This document shows, piece after piece, positions 10,001 to 17,230 of a stretch of DNA of 64,000 nt. The notes under the pieces are model-generated. The model ran no database searches. It saw nothing but the letters and a program-made list of their open reading frames with translations, and had not been told where the DNA came from. The DNA lies in assembly GCF_002420705.1 (NCBI RefSeq), contig NZ_DIIM01000001.1, positions 141,973 through 205,972 on the forward strand, read 5' to 3'. Position numbers and translations under genes: made by a program. Every line of letters starts with the position of its first letter. Positions within the stretch are counted from its first letter, which is position 1. The DNA is from Sphingobacterium sp. UBA5670. GTDB lineage: Bacteria > Bacteroidota > Bacteroidia > Sphingobacteriales > Sphingobacteriaceae.

Positions 10001-10106
10001 AGTTATTGTTTATGGCCTGTTATTTTCGACGATCCTGACCCTGTTTGTGCTCCCACCGCTCTATTTTCTTTTAGAAAGTAGATCCTCAAAAAACACAGCA
10101 GATTAA
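7020..10106 (+). CDS. CzcA/CusA-type heavy-metal RND efflux pump
   Basis: A 1028-residue proton-driven inner-membrane pump with 12 predicted membrane helices and two large periplasmic loops. The signature of the heavy-metal subfamily (HME-RND) is present in helix 4: D397-FGII-V-D403-GAIVIL-E410. These correspond to the proton-relay/metal-selectivity residues D402, D408 and E415 of CzcA. Other family marks are EQQITIPIEQAINGLPG early in loop 1 and GVAIQNGVLMLSQMN in helix 10. The start is set at the ATG at 7020; a TTG at 7014 is two codons upstream. It forms a tripartite pump with the adaptor and the TolC-like channel that follows. The substrate is a metal ion such as Cu, Ag, Co, Zn or Cd, which the sequence does not decide. 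Confidence 0.93.
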   Translation: MKQFIVHIIAKRWVIAASFLLIGFFGYYAWRQLSVEAYPDIADVSSQIVTQVPGLAAEEMEQQITIPIEQAINGLPGMEVMRSKTTFGLSMVTIVFKDGVEDYWARARIQERLADLSLPYGASPGLDPLTSPTGEIFRYILESKTHDLRQLTDLQNFVIIPKIKQVSGVADVTNFGGITTQFQVELDPKKLDQYEISLAEVVSKIESNNANAGGSVMNRGDQSYVIRGIGLVKTLDDLGSIVVKSTDGNRIYMRDIGQIKLGNLARKGALGYSDKRGANYSDNIEGIVLLLKNENPSTVLAEVNATVDELNEKILPEGVKIHVVLDRTSLVDNTLHTVSKTLLEGMILVIFVLIIFLGSWRGALLVAITIPLSLLIAFILMHFTHIPANLLSLGAIDFGIIVDGAIVILETILKKREDEPEGLLEEKTVAQKIAEVAKPIFFATLIIITAYLPLFAFERVEKKLFTPMAYTVGYVLFGALTVALLLIPGLAYLIYHKPQKVYHNKWLTKLTQAYHTAIEKVMAVPKRVFIPLAIVLLATSLLTASVGKDFLPTLDEGSIWLQVSLPPGITVEKSKEMSDTLRARTLQHEEISYVMVQAGRNDDGTDAWTPSHFEVSVGLNPYKTWKWGKTKEDLINELAAEYAKIPGFNVAFSQPMIDGVMDKIAGAHSELVVKIFGDDLKENRRVAEELITTLKQVKGAVDLAIDQEPPLPQLQIIADRDKIAQYGLNVADVTDLIQIAIGGKAVAQVYQGIKVYDITCQYQEGNRNSPEKIGNLMLYPENGNRIPLAQVATIKLNTGESMISRERNNRQLTVRLNVRGQDLGTFLAEAQQAIAKNIRYDQHKITLKWGGQFENQHRAYTRLAIIVPLTLAIIFILLYGTFGSFRQAGLLMGIVPLALFGGMLALNVRGMTLNVSSAVGFIALFGVAIQNGVLMLSQMNVLRKNGLSLHKAVTQGAFSRFRPVLMTATVAILGLLPASLATGIGSDIQRPLATVIVYGLLFSTILTLFVLPPLYFLLESRSSKNTAD

Positions 10107-10177
10107 ACAGATGGTCCAACAATGGATGAACGACCTCTGAACACGCTTGTTTCAAAAACTGACCATTCAGAAAATAG

Positions 10178-11536
10178 ATGATCATGAACAAACAGCATAT
10201 GAACAAACAGCATATGAACAAACAGCATATGAACAAACAGCATATTTCAACAAAGAAACGCCTGACGCTTTTTCTTTTCATACTCACTTTGTCTCCTACT
10301 GCGATCGCACAGGATAGAGACAGTTTAAGTACAGCCCAGAAACTTGATTATTCAACATTTATAACGGCTGTTGGTCAACAGAACCTGGGTTATGCAGCTG
10401 AAAAATTCAACCTCAATATCGCAGAGGCCAATCTCATCAGCGCCCGGGTATTCCCTGATCCCGAATTTAGCGTAGGCTTGTTTGATAACAGTGAACGGAC
10501 AAAACAACTTGGCCGCGGCTATAATACCGGACTTGCATGGACATTGGAGCTGGGATCTAAACGAAAAGCTAGAATAAACCTGGCTAGCGATGAAGCAGAA
10601 GCAACCCGTCTATTGCTTGAAGACTATTTTAGGAATTTACGCGCCGACGCTACGCTTGCATTTCTGATGGCAAAACAACAATTGCTACTGGTAAAAACAT
10701 ACCAAAACTCTTACCAGCAACTCAGGCAGTTGGTGGTATCAGATAGTATTCGCTATCAATTGGGAAGCATTCCTGAGATCGATTTCCGTCAATCTAAACT
10801 GGAAGCTGCCAATATGCGCAATACCCTCCTGGCAACAGAAGCAACCTGGAAGGCTTCGGCTGTAAACCTGGCTGTATTTATGGGGGAACAAACAGCTACG
10901 GGTATAAAGACGCCCCAAGATCCTTTTGTTCAATTAGACCGGGAATACCGCTTAAATGAACTGATCAGGATCGCACAAAATGATCGTAGCGATTTGAAAG
11001 TTGCCGTACAGAATAAGCAACTTTCACAGCGCCTGCTCCAATTGGCCCGAGCAAATAGAGTAATCGATCTCGGTATTTCATTGGGTTTCACCTACAATGG
11101 GGAAGCGAGAAACGAAACTGCACCAACACCGCAATTTACAGCAATAAATGCAGGCCTGTCCATACCACTCAAATTCTCGAATCTGAAAACGAGTGATCTC
11201 AAGGCGGCCAAGTTTAAGATCGATCAGGACGAAACTGCTTATCAGGAAGTCCTTTTGCGTATTCAGATAGAGGTGACACAAGCCTTCTTCACCTATCAGG
11301 CTGCTCAAAAACAAGCACAGCTATTTGACAGCGCTATGCTATTGGAAGCAAAAGCAATTTTGGAAGGAAAGGTTTACAGCTATAAAAGAGGAGAAACCTC
11401 CCTAATAGAAGTTTTAAATGCTCAGCGGACCTACAACGAAACCCAATTGAGCTATTACGAAGCCCGCTACAATTACGCCGTGGCTTTGGTTGAACTTCAA
11501 CGCACAGCCGGAATATGGGATATTCAGGATATCTAG
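10178..11536 (+). CDS. TolC/CzcC-family outer-membrane efflux channel
   Basis: A protein of about 450 residues from the outer-membrane efflux protein family: a signal peptide (hydrophobic LTLFLFILTLSPTAIAQ), then two repeated coiled-coil halves. It completes the tripartite metal pump. The 5' end is odd: the codons for MNKQH are repeated four times in tandem (10184-10243), each unit with its own ATG, so translation could start at 10178, 10184, 10199, 10214 or 10229. All lie upstream of a normal signal peptide, and unit number changes length but not frame. The stop codon TAG shares a CTAG palindrome with the stop of the convergent MFS gene, so the two genes overlap by 4 bp with no room for a conventional terminator. 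Confidence 0.9.
   Translation: MIMNKQHMNKQHMNKQHMNKQHISTKKRLTLFLFILTLSPTAIAQDRDSLSTAQKLDYSTFITAVGQQNLGYAAEKFNLNIAEANLISARVFPDPEFSVGLFDNSERTKQLGRGYNTGLAWTLELGSKRKARINLASDEAEATRLLLEDYFRNLRADATLAFLMAKQQLLLVKTYQNSYQQLRQLVVSDSIRYQLGSIPEIDFRQSKLEAANMRNTLLATEATWKASAVNLAVFMGEQTATGIKTPQDPFVQLDREYRLNELIRIAQNDRSDLKVAVQNKQLSQRLLQLARANRVIDLGISLGFTYNGEARNETAPTPQFTAINAGLSIPLKFSNLKTSDLKAAKFKIDQDETAYQEVLLRIQIEVTQAFFTYQAAQKQAQLFDSAMLLEAKAILEGKVYSYKRGETSLIEVLNAQRTYNETQLSYYEARYNYAVALVELQRTAGIWDIQDI
10184..10243 (+). repeat. Four perfect 15-bp tandem repeats (start-codon repeats)
   Basis: The unit ATGAACAAACAGCAT occurs at 10184, 10199, 10214 and 10229 without any mismatch. It encodes MNKQH in the n-region of the channel protein's signal peptide. 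A perfect short tandem repeat of this kind is prone to slipped-strand copy-number change. Confidence 0.95.
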
Positions 11537-13110
11537 GCCGGCGAAATCCTGTTTTTTCTCAGCCTTTTATACATGCTTTTTAATGAAGGTGAAATCAGTA
11601 TCAGCAGCAATATGCTGATACTGATCATGGACATGACCTCATAATAATCCATCGCATACCGTACAAAGGATTGCTCTTTGACCCGCTCCGTAACGAGCTT
11701 TAAGGCCGCCGTATGTTCCTTGTACTGCAGTCCATGCTGCAAGATGCTGGTAGATTCCTGCTGCAGGTACTCCCGAAACAGCGGATTCCCCACTTCCGTT
11801 TGACCACTAAAGACCTGTTGGTGCTGGGCATGTTCAAACAACCTAAAAAAATTCTGTAAACCAATACTGCTCGTGTAGCCCAGGTACCGGATAGCAAGAC
11901 AGACCGCAGCAGCTGAAGCGCCCAATTGCGGCGTAACACTCGTGATGCAAAATAATATGGTAGGAACCATGATCAGCCCTACTCCTAGCCCATGAACAAA
12001 TAATGGAAGCCAAAAATGAGCATCATTTCCCTGGCCCTCAAAGGAAAAATACATCCATTGATGAAATAACAGCAAACAGCAATAACCCGAAATCCATATC
12101 CACTTTACCGGGCGTTGCCACAGCATCCAGTACAGCGACCCCAGTACACCGGCAACAATCCCCCCAATATTAAACCACTGAATATAAGACAAATGAATAG
12201 GATCAAGCTGAATAACCTGTACTAAATACTGATTTGAAATCGCCAAAGAGAATCGTTCTACGTACATCATATACAAAATCAGCAGCCCCAAGAGAAATTT
12301 CTTGTTTTTAAAAACCGACAAATGAATATACACCCGTTTGAGCACCATTTGCCGAATAATAAAGAGAATAAGTAGCGTCATCCCCAGCGCAAATACGCTA
12401 AATAGCTGCTGATCGTTAAACCAATACACTTCCTGCCCATATACCATTAAATAACCGAAGCTGACAATGACAAGACTATAGAAAATACAGCTTGCCCAAT
12501 CTAATGAAAACAAGGGGTAAGGACGTATATGCCGTATGGAACGCATCGATAGCATAATCAACAATAAACCTGGTACAAATGATAAAGCGGCGTATAGATA
12601 TAACTGATCAAAATTAAATGAATCGATAAATTCAGCAGTTACGAAGGTGTTAAACGGAGAGCTGCACAGTAACATACCAAAAAAGACAGCATAACTTACT
12701 TCTTTGGCCCGATCACTCTTCAACCGGGAGAATATCATAGAGATCGACAGGTTTACCGACGAAGCAAACAACATCCCCTGACAAAAACGTAGGCCATACA
12801 GCCAGCTGATATCGGTGATACTATACATCAAAAAGCAATTCAAAATCTGCAGCAGATTGAAGAGGATATAATACTGCTTAATGGGGAAATATAAAAAAAA
12901 GCGTCGTTCCAAAACGTAGAACCCCACAAAACCAGCATAGAATAGAATAATCAAAAACTGGATATCGCTGGGTTGAGCACCGTAGAATCCTGCGGTAACA
13001 TTCGTATTTGCTCCGGGCAGGAAAAACAAGACCATACTCGGCATCAAGCTACTGAACGAGATCAATTTGATCAGCCACTCGGGCACCCATTCCTTAAAAA
13101 TTCCTTTCAC
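11533..13110 (-). CDS. MFS drug transporter, EmrB/DHA2-like
   Basis: A 525-residue polytopic membrane protein with about 14 hydrophobic helices, fitting the 14-helix DHA2 drug:H+ antiporter family (EmrB-like). Usual features are weak: the first helices read SSLMPSMVLFFLPG rather than the DxTIVNVALP motif of EmrB, and motif A is only loosely visible (SRLKSDRAKEV). It is therefore a diverged member, as often seen in Bacteroidota. The start codon is GTG and shares one base with the TAG stop of the HlyD-type gene (TAGTG), indicating translational coupling. With the two upstream genes it should form a TolC-dependent tripartite pump exporting hydrophobic drugs or detergents. Substrates cannot be inferred. 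Confidence 0.85.
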   Translation of the reverse strand: MKGIFKEWVPEWLIKLISFSSLMPSMVLFFLPGANTNVTAGFYGAQPSDIQFLIILFYAGFVGFYVLERRFFLYFPIKQYYILFNLLQILNCFLMYSITDISWLYGLRFCQGMLFASSVNLSISMIFSRLKSDRAKEVSYAVFFGMLLCSSPFNTFVTAEFIDSFNFDQLYLYAALSFVPGLLLIMLSMRSIRHIRPYPLFSLDWASCIFYSLVIVSFGYLMVYGQEVYWFNDQQLFSVFALGMTLLILFIIRQMVLKRVYIHLSVFKNKKFLLGLLILYMMYVERFSLAISNQYLVQVIQLDPIHLSYIQWFNIGGIVAGVLGSLYWMLWQRPVKWIWISGYCCLLLFHQWMYFSFEGQGNDAHFWLPLFVHGLGVGLIMVPTILFCITSVTPQLGASAAAVCLAIRYLGYTSSIGLQNFFRLFEHAQHQQVFSGQTEVGNPLFREYLQQESTSILQHGLQYKEHTAALKLVTERVKEQSFVRYAMDYYEVMSMISISILLLILISPSLKSMYKRLRKNRISPA

Positions 13111-14171
13111 TATTGCTGCTTTTTTGATACCGAGACATTCACATTCATTCCCGAAAGAAGCTGGTTTGCCCCCGCTTGCTTATCCAGCTCAATACGTACA
13201 GGTACCCGTTGCACGATCTTGACAAAGTTGCCCGTCGCATTATCCGGGGGCAACAGCGAGAATGCAGATCCCGTAGCCGGAGAGACCGAAATGATTTTGC
13301 CATAAAATTTCTCATCCGGATACGCATCAGCAACCACCTCTACCCGATTGCCAAGATGCAAATAACGCAGTTGTGTTTCCTTAAAATTAGCCGTTACCCA
13401 GGTGGGGGTTTCTCTATTGACGATAAAGCCCAAAACTTCGCCAGCACTTATCATTTGACCTTTTTCAATCGTGCGTTTGCCAATCTGTCCATCATAGGGG
13501 GCCCGGATAACGGTATACCCGACGTCCAATCGCTTGCGGCCAGCAGCGGCAGTCAGACGAACCCGTTCGGCATCAACCACACCTTTTTTTACGTCCACAT
13601 CATGCACACGTTCCTGTGAAGCCTGCAATTTATGTTTTAACGAAGCCAGCTCACTCTTATACACATCCAAAGTCGCTTTCACATCCTCTAGTTGTTGTGC
13701 CGTTGCAGACTTTTCTTGAAACAGGTAATTGTATCGATCATACTCCAACTGTTGCTTGGTTACCCGAGCCTCCCCGGCAGCAATTGAGGTGCGTAAAGAT
13801 TCATGTTCCGCCTGGAGAATTTCCTTTTGACTATGAAGAACATTGATCTCTGCAGCTTCCTTATTGACGGATGCAACCACCTGATCCGCCTCATATTTAT
13901 ACTCCTTATTATCAATAAGCAACAGGGTATCACCTCGTTTGACCAATTGATGATCATGATAATGCACGGAAACCACATAACCTCCTACACGGGAAACAAT
14001 GGGATTGATATACTGCGTAACTTGTGCGTCATTTGTATAAGTATACCGCATGCGCATCCATAATGTCTTAGCGCTCCATAGCAACAATGCCAACAAGACA
14101 ATTCCGGCCAACCAATTGGTGATTCGAGTGAGCTGTACTTCCACAACTGATCTACGTGATTTAGGTTTCAT
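13110..14171 (-). CDS. HlyD/EmrA-family periplasmic adaptor
   Basis: A 353-residue adaptor with one N-terminal membrane helix (about 19-38, NWLAGIVLLALLLWSAKTLW). Two lipoyl halves follow (NPIVSRVGGYVVSVHYHDHQ and IRAPYDGQIGKRTIEKGQ), flanking a long coiled-coil hairpin (about 95-190), then a beta-barrel domain (TWVTANFKETQLRYL). It is anchored in the inner membrane, unlike the lipoprotein adaptor of the metal pump. It joins the MFS pump and the TolC-like channel. Its ATG overlaps the upstream TAA (TAATG) and its TAG overlaps the downstream GTG, so all three genes are chained by one-base overlaps. Confidence 0.92.
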   Translation of the reverse strand: MKPKSRRSVVEVQLTRITNWLAGIVLLALLLWSAKTLWMRMRYTYTNDAQVTQYINPIVSRVGGYVVSVHYHDHQLVKRGDTLLLIDNKEYKYEADQVVASVNKEAAEINVLHSQKEILQAEHESLRTSIAAGEARVTKQQLEYDRYNYLFQEKSATAQQLEDVKATLDVYKSELASLKHKLQASQERVHDVDVKKGVVDAERVRLTAAAGRKRLDVGYTVIRAPYDGQIGKRTIEKGQMISAGEVLGFIVNRETPTWVTANFKETQLRYLHLGNRVEVVADAYPDEKFYGKIISVSPATGSAFSLLPPDNATGNFVKIVQRVPVRIELDKQAGANQLLSGMNVNVSVSKKQQ

Positions 14172-15529
14172 TAGATAGTGCCCTTCAAAAATTCAATAAA
14201 ATAATAGTGTTTCTGTATCGCAATATGTGCGGTTTCAAGATCAAAAAGTGTTTTTAGGTATTGCATATCCGCATCTAAAAGGTCCGTAATCAAAGCCGAT
14301 GATTTGAAGTACCTGTTCTTGATAATACGTGCATTTTCCTGTGCCAGCGATTTATTGTTCTGACAGACCTCTTCCTGTTTGACGGCTAACTGATAATCCA
14401 GAAAAGCCTGTAACAGCTGATTTTTCAAAATTTCCTCTTCATGATGGTGTTTCACCTCTTCTCGATCCAATGCGATCTGTGCTCCGCGCACCACGTTTTT
14501 ATTGAGATAAATTGCCGAGATTGGTATGTTTAATTTGAGTCCTGTGATACTCAGATTATACCAAGCCGGATTATAGGGATACAAGAAGACCTGTGGATTG
14601 GCAAAGGTAAATGTGCTGGTCAACCCCAACTCAGGAAGATAATTTGATCGCGCCTGTTTGACTGACAATTTCTTCAAAACAACTTCCTGTTCGGATTTTA
14701 GGAGGGAAAAAGCATGGCTTCGCGCTTCGGCAACAAGCGCTTCATAGCTGGGGCTTTCCACTTGAAACTGCTCGGGCAGAGGCACAATCTCCGCTGTAAT
14801 ACCGCCAATAAGCTGCAGCTTCTGATTTGCAGCCTGAATATCATGACCGATCTGCACGAGCAACAATTCCCGCTTCGAAAGCTCCAACGAAATACGCAAG
14901 ACGTCACTGTGTAACACCACGCCCGCCTTATACAGATGCTCAATCTCTTTAAGCTGTACCCGTTGATCAGCAATATCCTGCTCGATTAAAGATCGGTTAC
15001 TATACGACAGTTCCAAATCCAAAAAAAGATTGCAAACCTCCAATTTCGTCTGCGCTGCGGCGTTCTTCCAATCGATTCTAGCCAGCTCATTTTCCAATTT
15101 TTTGGACTCAATTTTCATCAGATCCCGATGCCCATTGTAAAGGTTCAGATAAAAATCCAGGCCGCTATCGTACAAGTAATGAATAATATCATGCTGAGCG
15201 GGTTTATTTAAAATCCCCTGGTCATACACAGGCATATTACTTGCATAACTAGCAGAAGCTCTGGCGGAAATCTTGGGCAGCAATTCCATGCGTTGCTGCT
15301 GTACTGCCACCTCACTTTCTTTGAGCTGCAAATAAGACTGCTCGATATATTTACTGTTCTGTAGCGCTTTGTCGATCATGTCTTTCAGGGACATACGCAA
15401 AGAGTCGAGGGCGAAGGTGTCCGAAATAGTGAATACCAACAACCCCATGGTTAGTATTCCTTTTGCCCAATAGGGAGGAAAAAAGTTCACGTGTGCTCTA
15501 TTATTTTTTTGCGTTGCAAACTTAGACAC
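14171..15529 (-). CDS. TolC-family outer-membrane channel of the EmrAB-like pump
   Basis: A 452-residue outer-membrane efflux protein. Two homologous alpha-hairpin halves can be seen (around LKDMIDKALQNSKYIEQSY and KLSVKQARSNYLPELGLT). The annotated start gives a long polar lead before the hydrophobic signal (MGLLVFTISDTFA). An internal ATG coding that methionine, 27 codons in, may be the true start, giving a normal signal peptide. First gene of the three-gene operon; no local regulator (TetR/MarR) accompanies it, so control is probably from elsewhere. Confidence 0.87.
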   Translation of the reverse strand: MSKFATQKNNRAHVNFFPPYWAKGILTMGLLVFTISDTFALDSLRMSLKDMIDKALQNSKYIEQSYLQLKESEVAVQQQRMELLPKISARASASYASNMPVYDQGILNKPAQHDIIHYLYDSGLDFYLNLYNGHRDLMKIESKKLENELARIDWKNAAAQTKLEVCNLFLDLELSYSNRSLIEQDIADQRVQLKEIEHLYKAGVVLHSDVLRISLELSKRELLLVQIGHDIQAANQKLQLIGGITAEIVPLPEQFQVESPSYEALVAEARSHAFSLLKSEQEVVLKKLSVKQARSNYLPELGLTSTFTFANPQVFLYPYNPAWYNLSITGLKLNIPISAIYLNKNVVRGAQIALDREEVKHHHEEEILKNQLLQAFLDYQLAVKQEEVCQNNKSLAQENARIIKNRYFKSSALITDLLDADMQYLKTLFDLETAHIAIQKHYYFIEFLKGTI

Positions 15530-15656
15530 TTATTAGAACTTGGATTTCTTCACAAACGCCAATATGTTATGGAAAAAAGACATTTTTTCATCAATATCAG
15601 AAAAAAGACTATAATCCGCCACACCGCAACGCTAATACCCTATTTTTACAATGCAC

Positions 15657-15693
15657 AAAAAAGCCTCTCAAATTATAATTTGAGAGGCTTTTT
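15657..15693 (-). terminator. Rho-independent terminator after DUF3050 gene
   Basis: The stem GCCTCTCAAATTATAATTTGAGAGGC (shown here by its ends: GCCTCTCAAATT / AATTTGAGAGGC, 15663-15688) is a perfect palindrome flanked by A-runs and T-runs. It lies 36 bp past the stop at 15729 on the - strand and ends in six T residues in that direction. Confidence 0.85.
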
Positions 15694-15728
15694 CTGATGA
15701 TAAAACAGCATATTATCTGTATCGCGTA

Positions 15729-16499
15729 TTATCTATATAGGGAGTCTTCTATTGCATTCCACAATTGGATTCTTTTTTGGAGTGCAATTTTACTGATCTC
15801 TTTCATTTCAGTCCATTTAACTTCATCATCCTTCGCAAGATCTGTGATCATCTGCATCGCCAAAGGTCCATGCTCGTCACCATCCAAATCAATATGACGC
15901 TGGAAATAATAAATAAAGCTATCCAGATTTGCTGCTGGAAAATTTGTTTTTATTTCCTCCAAAATCGATGTAAACATTCCCGGAATAAGATCCTCACGTC
16001 CGAAAGTAAAGGCAGCAGCAATTTTATGCACTGCACCCTCAGCGATCACTTCGAATGTAAAGTTCAAAAAGTCCTTAATCCGTGCATCGAGGGTTGTCAT
16101 TGCTATCGCGTCGAATATACTGCTCGAATTTTTAGCATTAACAATAAACTTATTGATCAAATGAAGATCGGCGCCCATAGCGTCCATGGCGTCCAGATAC
16201 ATCTCAAAATGACTCAAACGACGGCCATCAATATATTCATCCGACTCCTCAGCCAATACAATTTCATTAATCAGATAACGCGTTGAAGGGTGCTCACTCG
16301 CAAACCATGGCAGCGTGGTACAAGTTAATTTGATCTGCAATGCTTTTAACAGCGACATAAAATCCCAAACCGCATACACGTGGCCTTCCGTAAAGGCCCT
16401 TAGATTTTTGATCGTCGTGATTTTACGGTATAAAGGATGTTGCAATAATACCTCGCGTTCGTCGGCAATGTATTTATTAATTTCCGCAATTCTATTCAT
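15729..16499 (-). CDS. DUF3050 domain protein (heme-oxygenase-like fold)
   Basis: A 256-residue cytoplasmic protein matching the DUF3050 family over its full length. Recognisable blocks are TEGHVYAVWDFMSLLKALQ, INEIVLAEESDEY, SHFEMYLDAMDAMGAD, EGAVHKIAAAFTFGRED and RHIDLDGDEHG. The family has an all-helical heme-oxygenase-like fold, and the spaced His and Glu/Asp residues in these helices look like a di-metal site of the type seen in heme-oxygenase-like diiron oxidases. The substrate is unknown. The gene is alone, with its own terminator, and diverges from the small gene at 16869 across a 369-bp intergenic region. Confidence 0.85.
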   Translation of the reverse strand: MNRIAEINKYIADEREVLLQHPLYRKITTIKNLRAFTEGHVYAVWDFMSLLKALQIKLTCTTLPWFASEHPSTRYLINEIVLAEESDEYIDGRRLSHFEMYLDAMDAMGADLHLINKFIVNAKNSSSIFDAIAMTTLDARIKDFLNFTFEVIAEGAVHKIAAAFTFGREDLIPGMFTSILEEIKTNFPAANLDSFIYYFQRHIDLDGDEHGPLAMQMITDLAKDDEVKWTEMKEISKIALQKRIQLWNAIEDSLYR

Positions 16500-16868
16500 G
16501 CCGCAAAAGTATCGTCTTATCTTTATTAATTAAAGTATTTTAAATGAGATTACAGTACCATGATAAATTTCCCATCCAGCTATCCGCTTCATCACCAAAA
16601 CACAGACAACAACCACTCCACTTTTGCTCTCGCTATTCCTGTTGTTTACACTCATTTCCCCTTAAAAACAAAAATATTTTTTATAATAAAAAATAATCTA
16701 CTATATTTGTAGAGTATTCAGAATTGCATGATGCAATACCAACCGAGTGGAGTCACCGCGGTGGTAAATTAATACGGGTTTCGACCAAAATAAACGTTGA
16801 AGAACGATTATTTTCCCAAAAAGATCTGGATACAGTTTATGGTTTAATCCTTTAAATTTTTAAATTGT
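16500..16868 (+). promoter_or_regulatory. Divergent intergenic region with a -7 motif and a structured leader
   Basis: TATATTTG at 16702-16709 matches TAnnTTTG and would start a + transcript near 16716, giving an unusually long leader (about 150 bases) for the 87-residue gene. The leader contains a 7-bp-arm palindrome (ATTGCATGATGCAAT, 16723-16737) and the palindrome CACCGCGGTG (16754-16763). I could not match it to a known riboswitch or to a tRNA. Confidence 0.4.
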
Positions 16869-17132
16869 ATGGCTACAACAACAAATCTTTACCAGCATTT
16901 ACTGGAAAAATTCAGTTATTATTCGACCGATGAGCTGATACAGCTCAACAACGACACCATTTTGGGACAAGGATGGGGATCATCCAAAGCGACCTTTAGA
17001 ACAGCTTTGATCAGTACGTTCTCCAAAAGAGGACTGGATCTTTCCAACATCATTTCCAAGGAAGATGGCTTTACCTCCGTAAAGTATGTCCCTGTACGCT
17101 TGGAACAGAATATTTTGATCCCTTTACAGTAA
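16869..17132 (+). CDS. Small hypothetical protein (87 residues)
   Basis: Not recognised. The protein is soluble, with no signal peptide or membrane helix. It reads as two short helices (LYQHLLEKFSYYSTDELIQL and TFRTALISTFSKRGLDLSNI) joined by a Gly-rich turn (ILGQGWGSS), ending in a beta-like segment (TSVKYVPVRLEQNILIPL). Codon use resembles its neighbours, and a plausible promoter plus long leader precede it, so I take it to be real. The strong hairpin at 17152 ends the gene. No functional inference is justified. Confidence 0.6.
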   Translation: MATTTNLYQHLLEKFSYYSTDELIQLNNDTILGQGWGSSKATFRTALISTFSKRGLDLSNIISKEDGFTSVKYVPVRLEQNILIPLQ

Positions 17133-17151
17133 TCGTTAACACCGCAAAAAT

Positions 17152-17181
17152 AGCGCGCATCGAAAGGATTTCGTGCGCGCT
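17152..17181 (-). terminator. Terminator of the first susCD pair
   Basis: The stem AGCGCGCA/TGCGCGCT with an inner CGAAA/TTTCG pairing is followed on the - strand by ATTTTTG. It sits 50 bp after the susD stop. It may also stop the convergent small gene, but the T-run is on the - side only. Confidence 0.75.
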
Positions 17182-17230
17182 GCTGTTGTTGGTTTAGGAA
17201 ATTGCCGATCAGAAGAAGGCAATAGTCTTG

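Noticed and set aside
16740..16800. tRNA, T-box or riboswitch in the leader with ACCGCGGT
   Set aside because: No cloverleaf, no T-loop GGTTCGA match, and no T-box specifier or antiterminator arrangement could be drawn.
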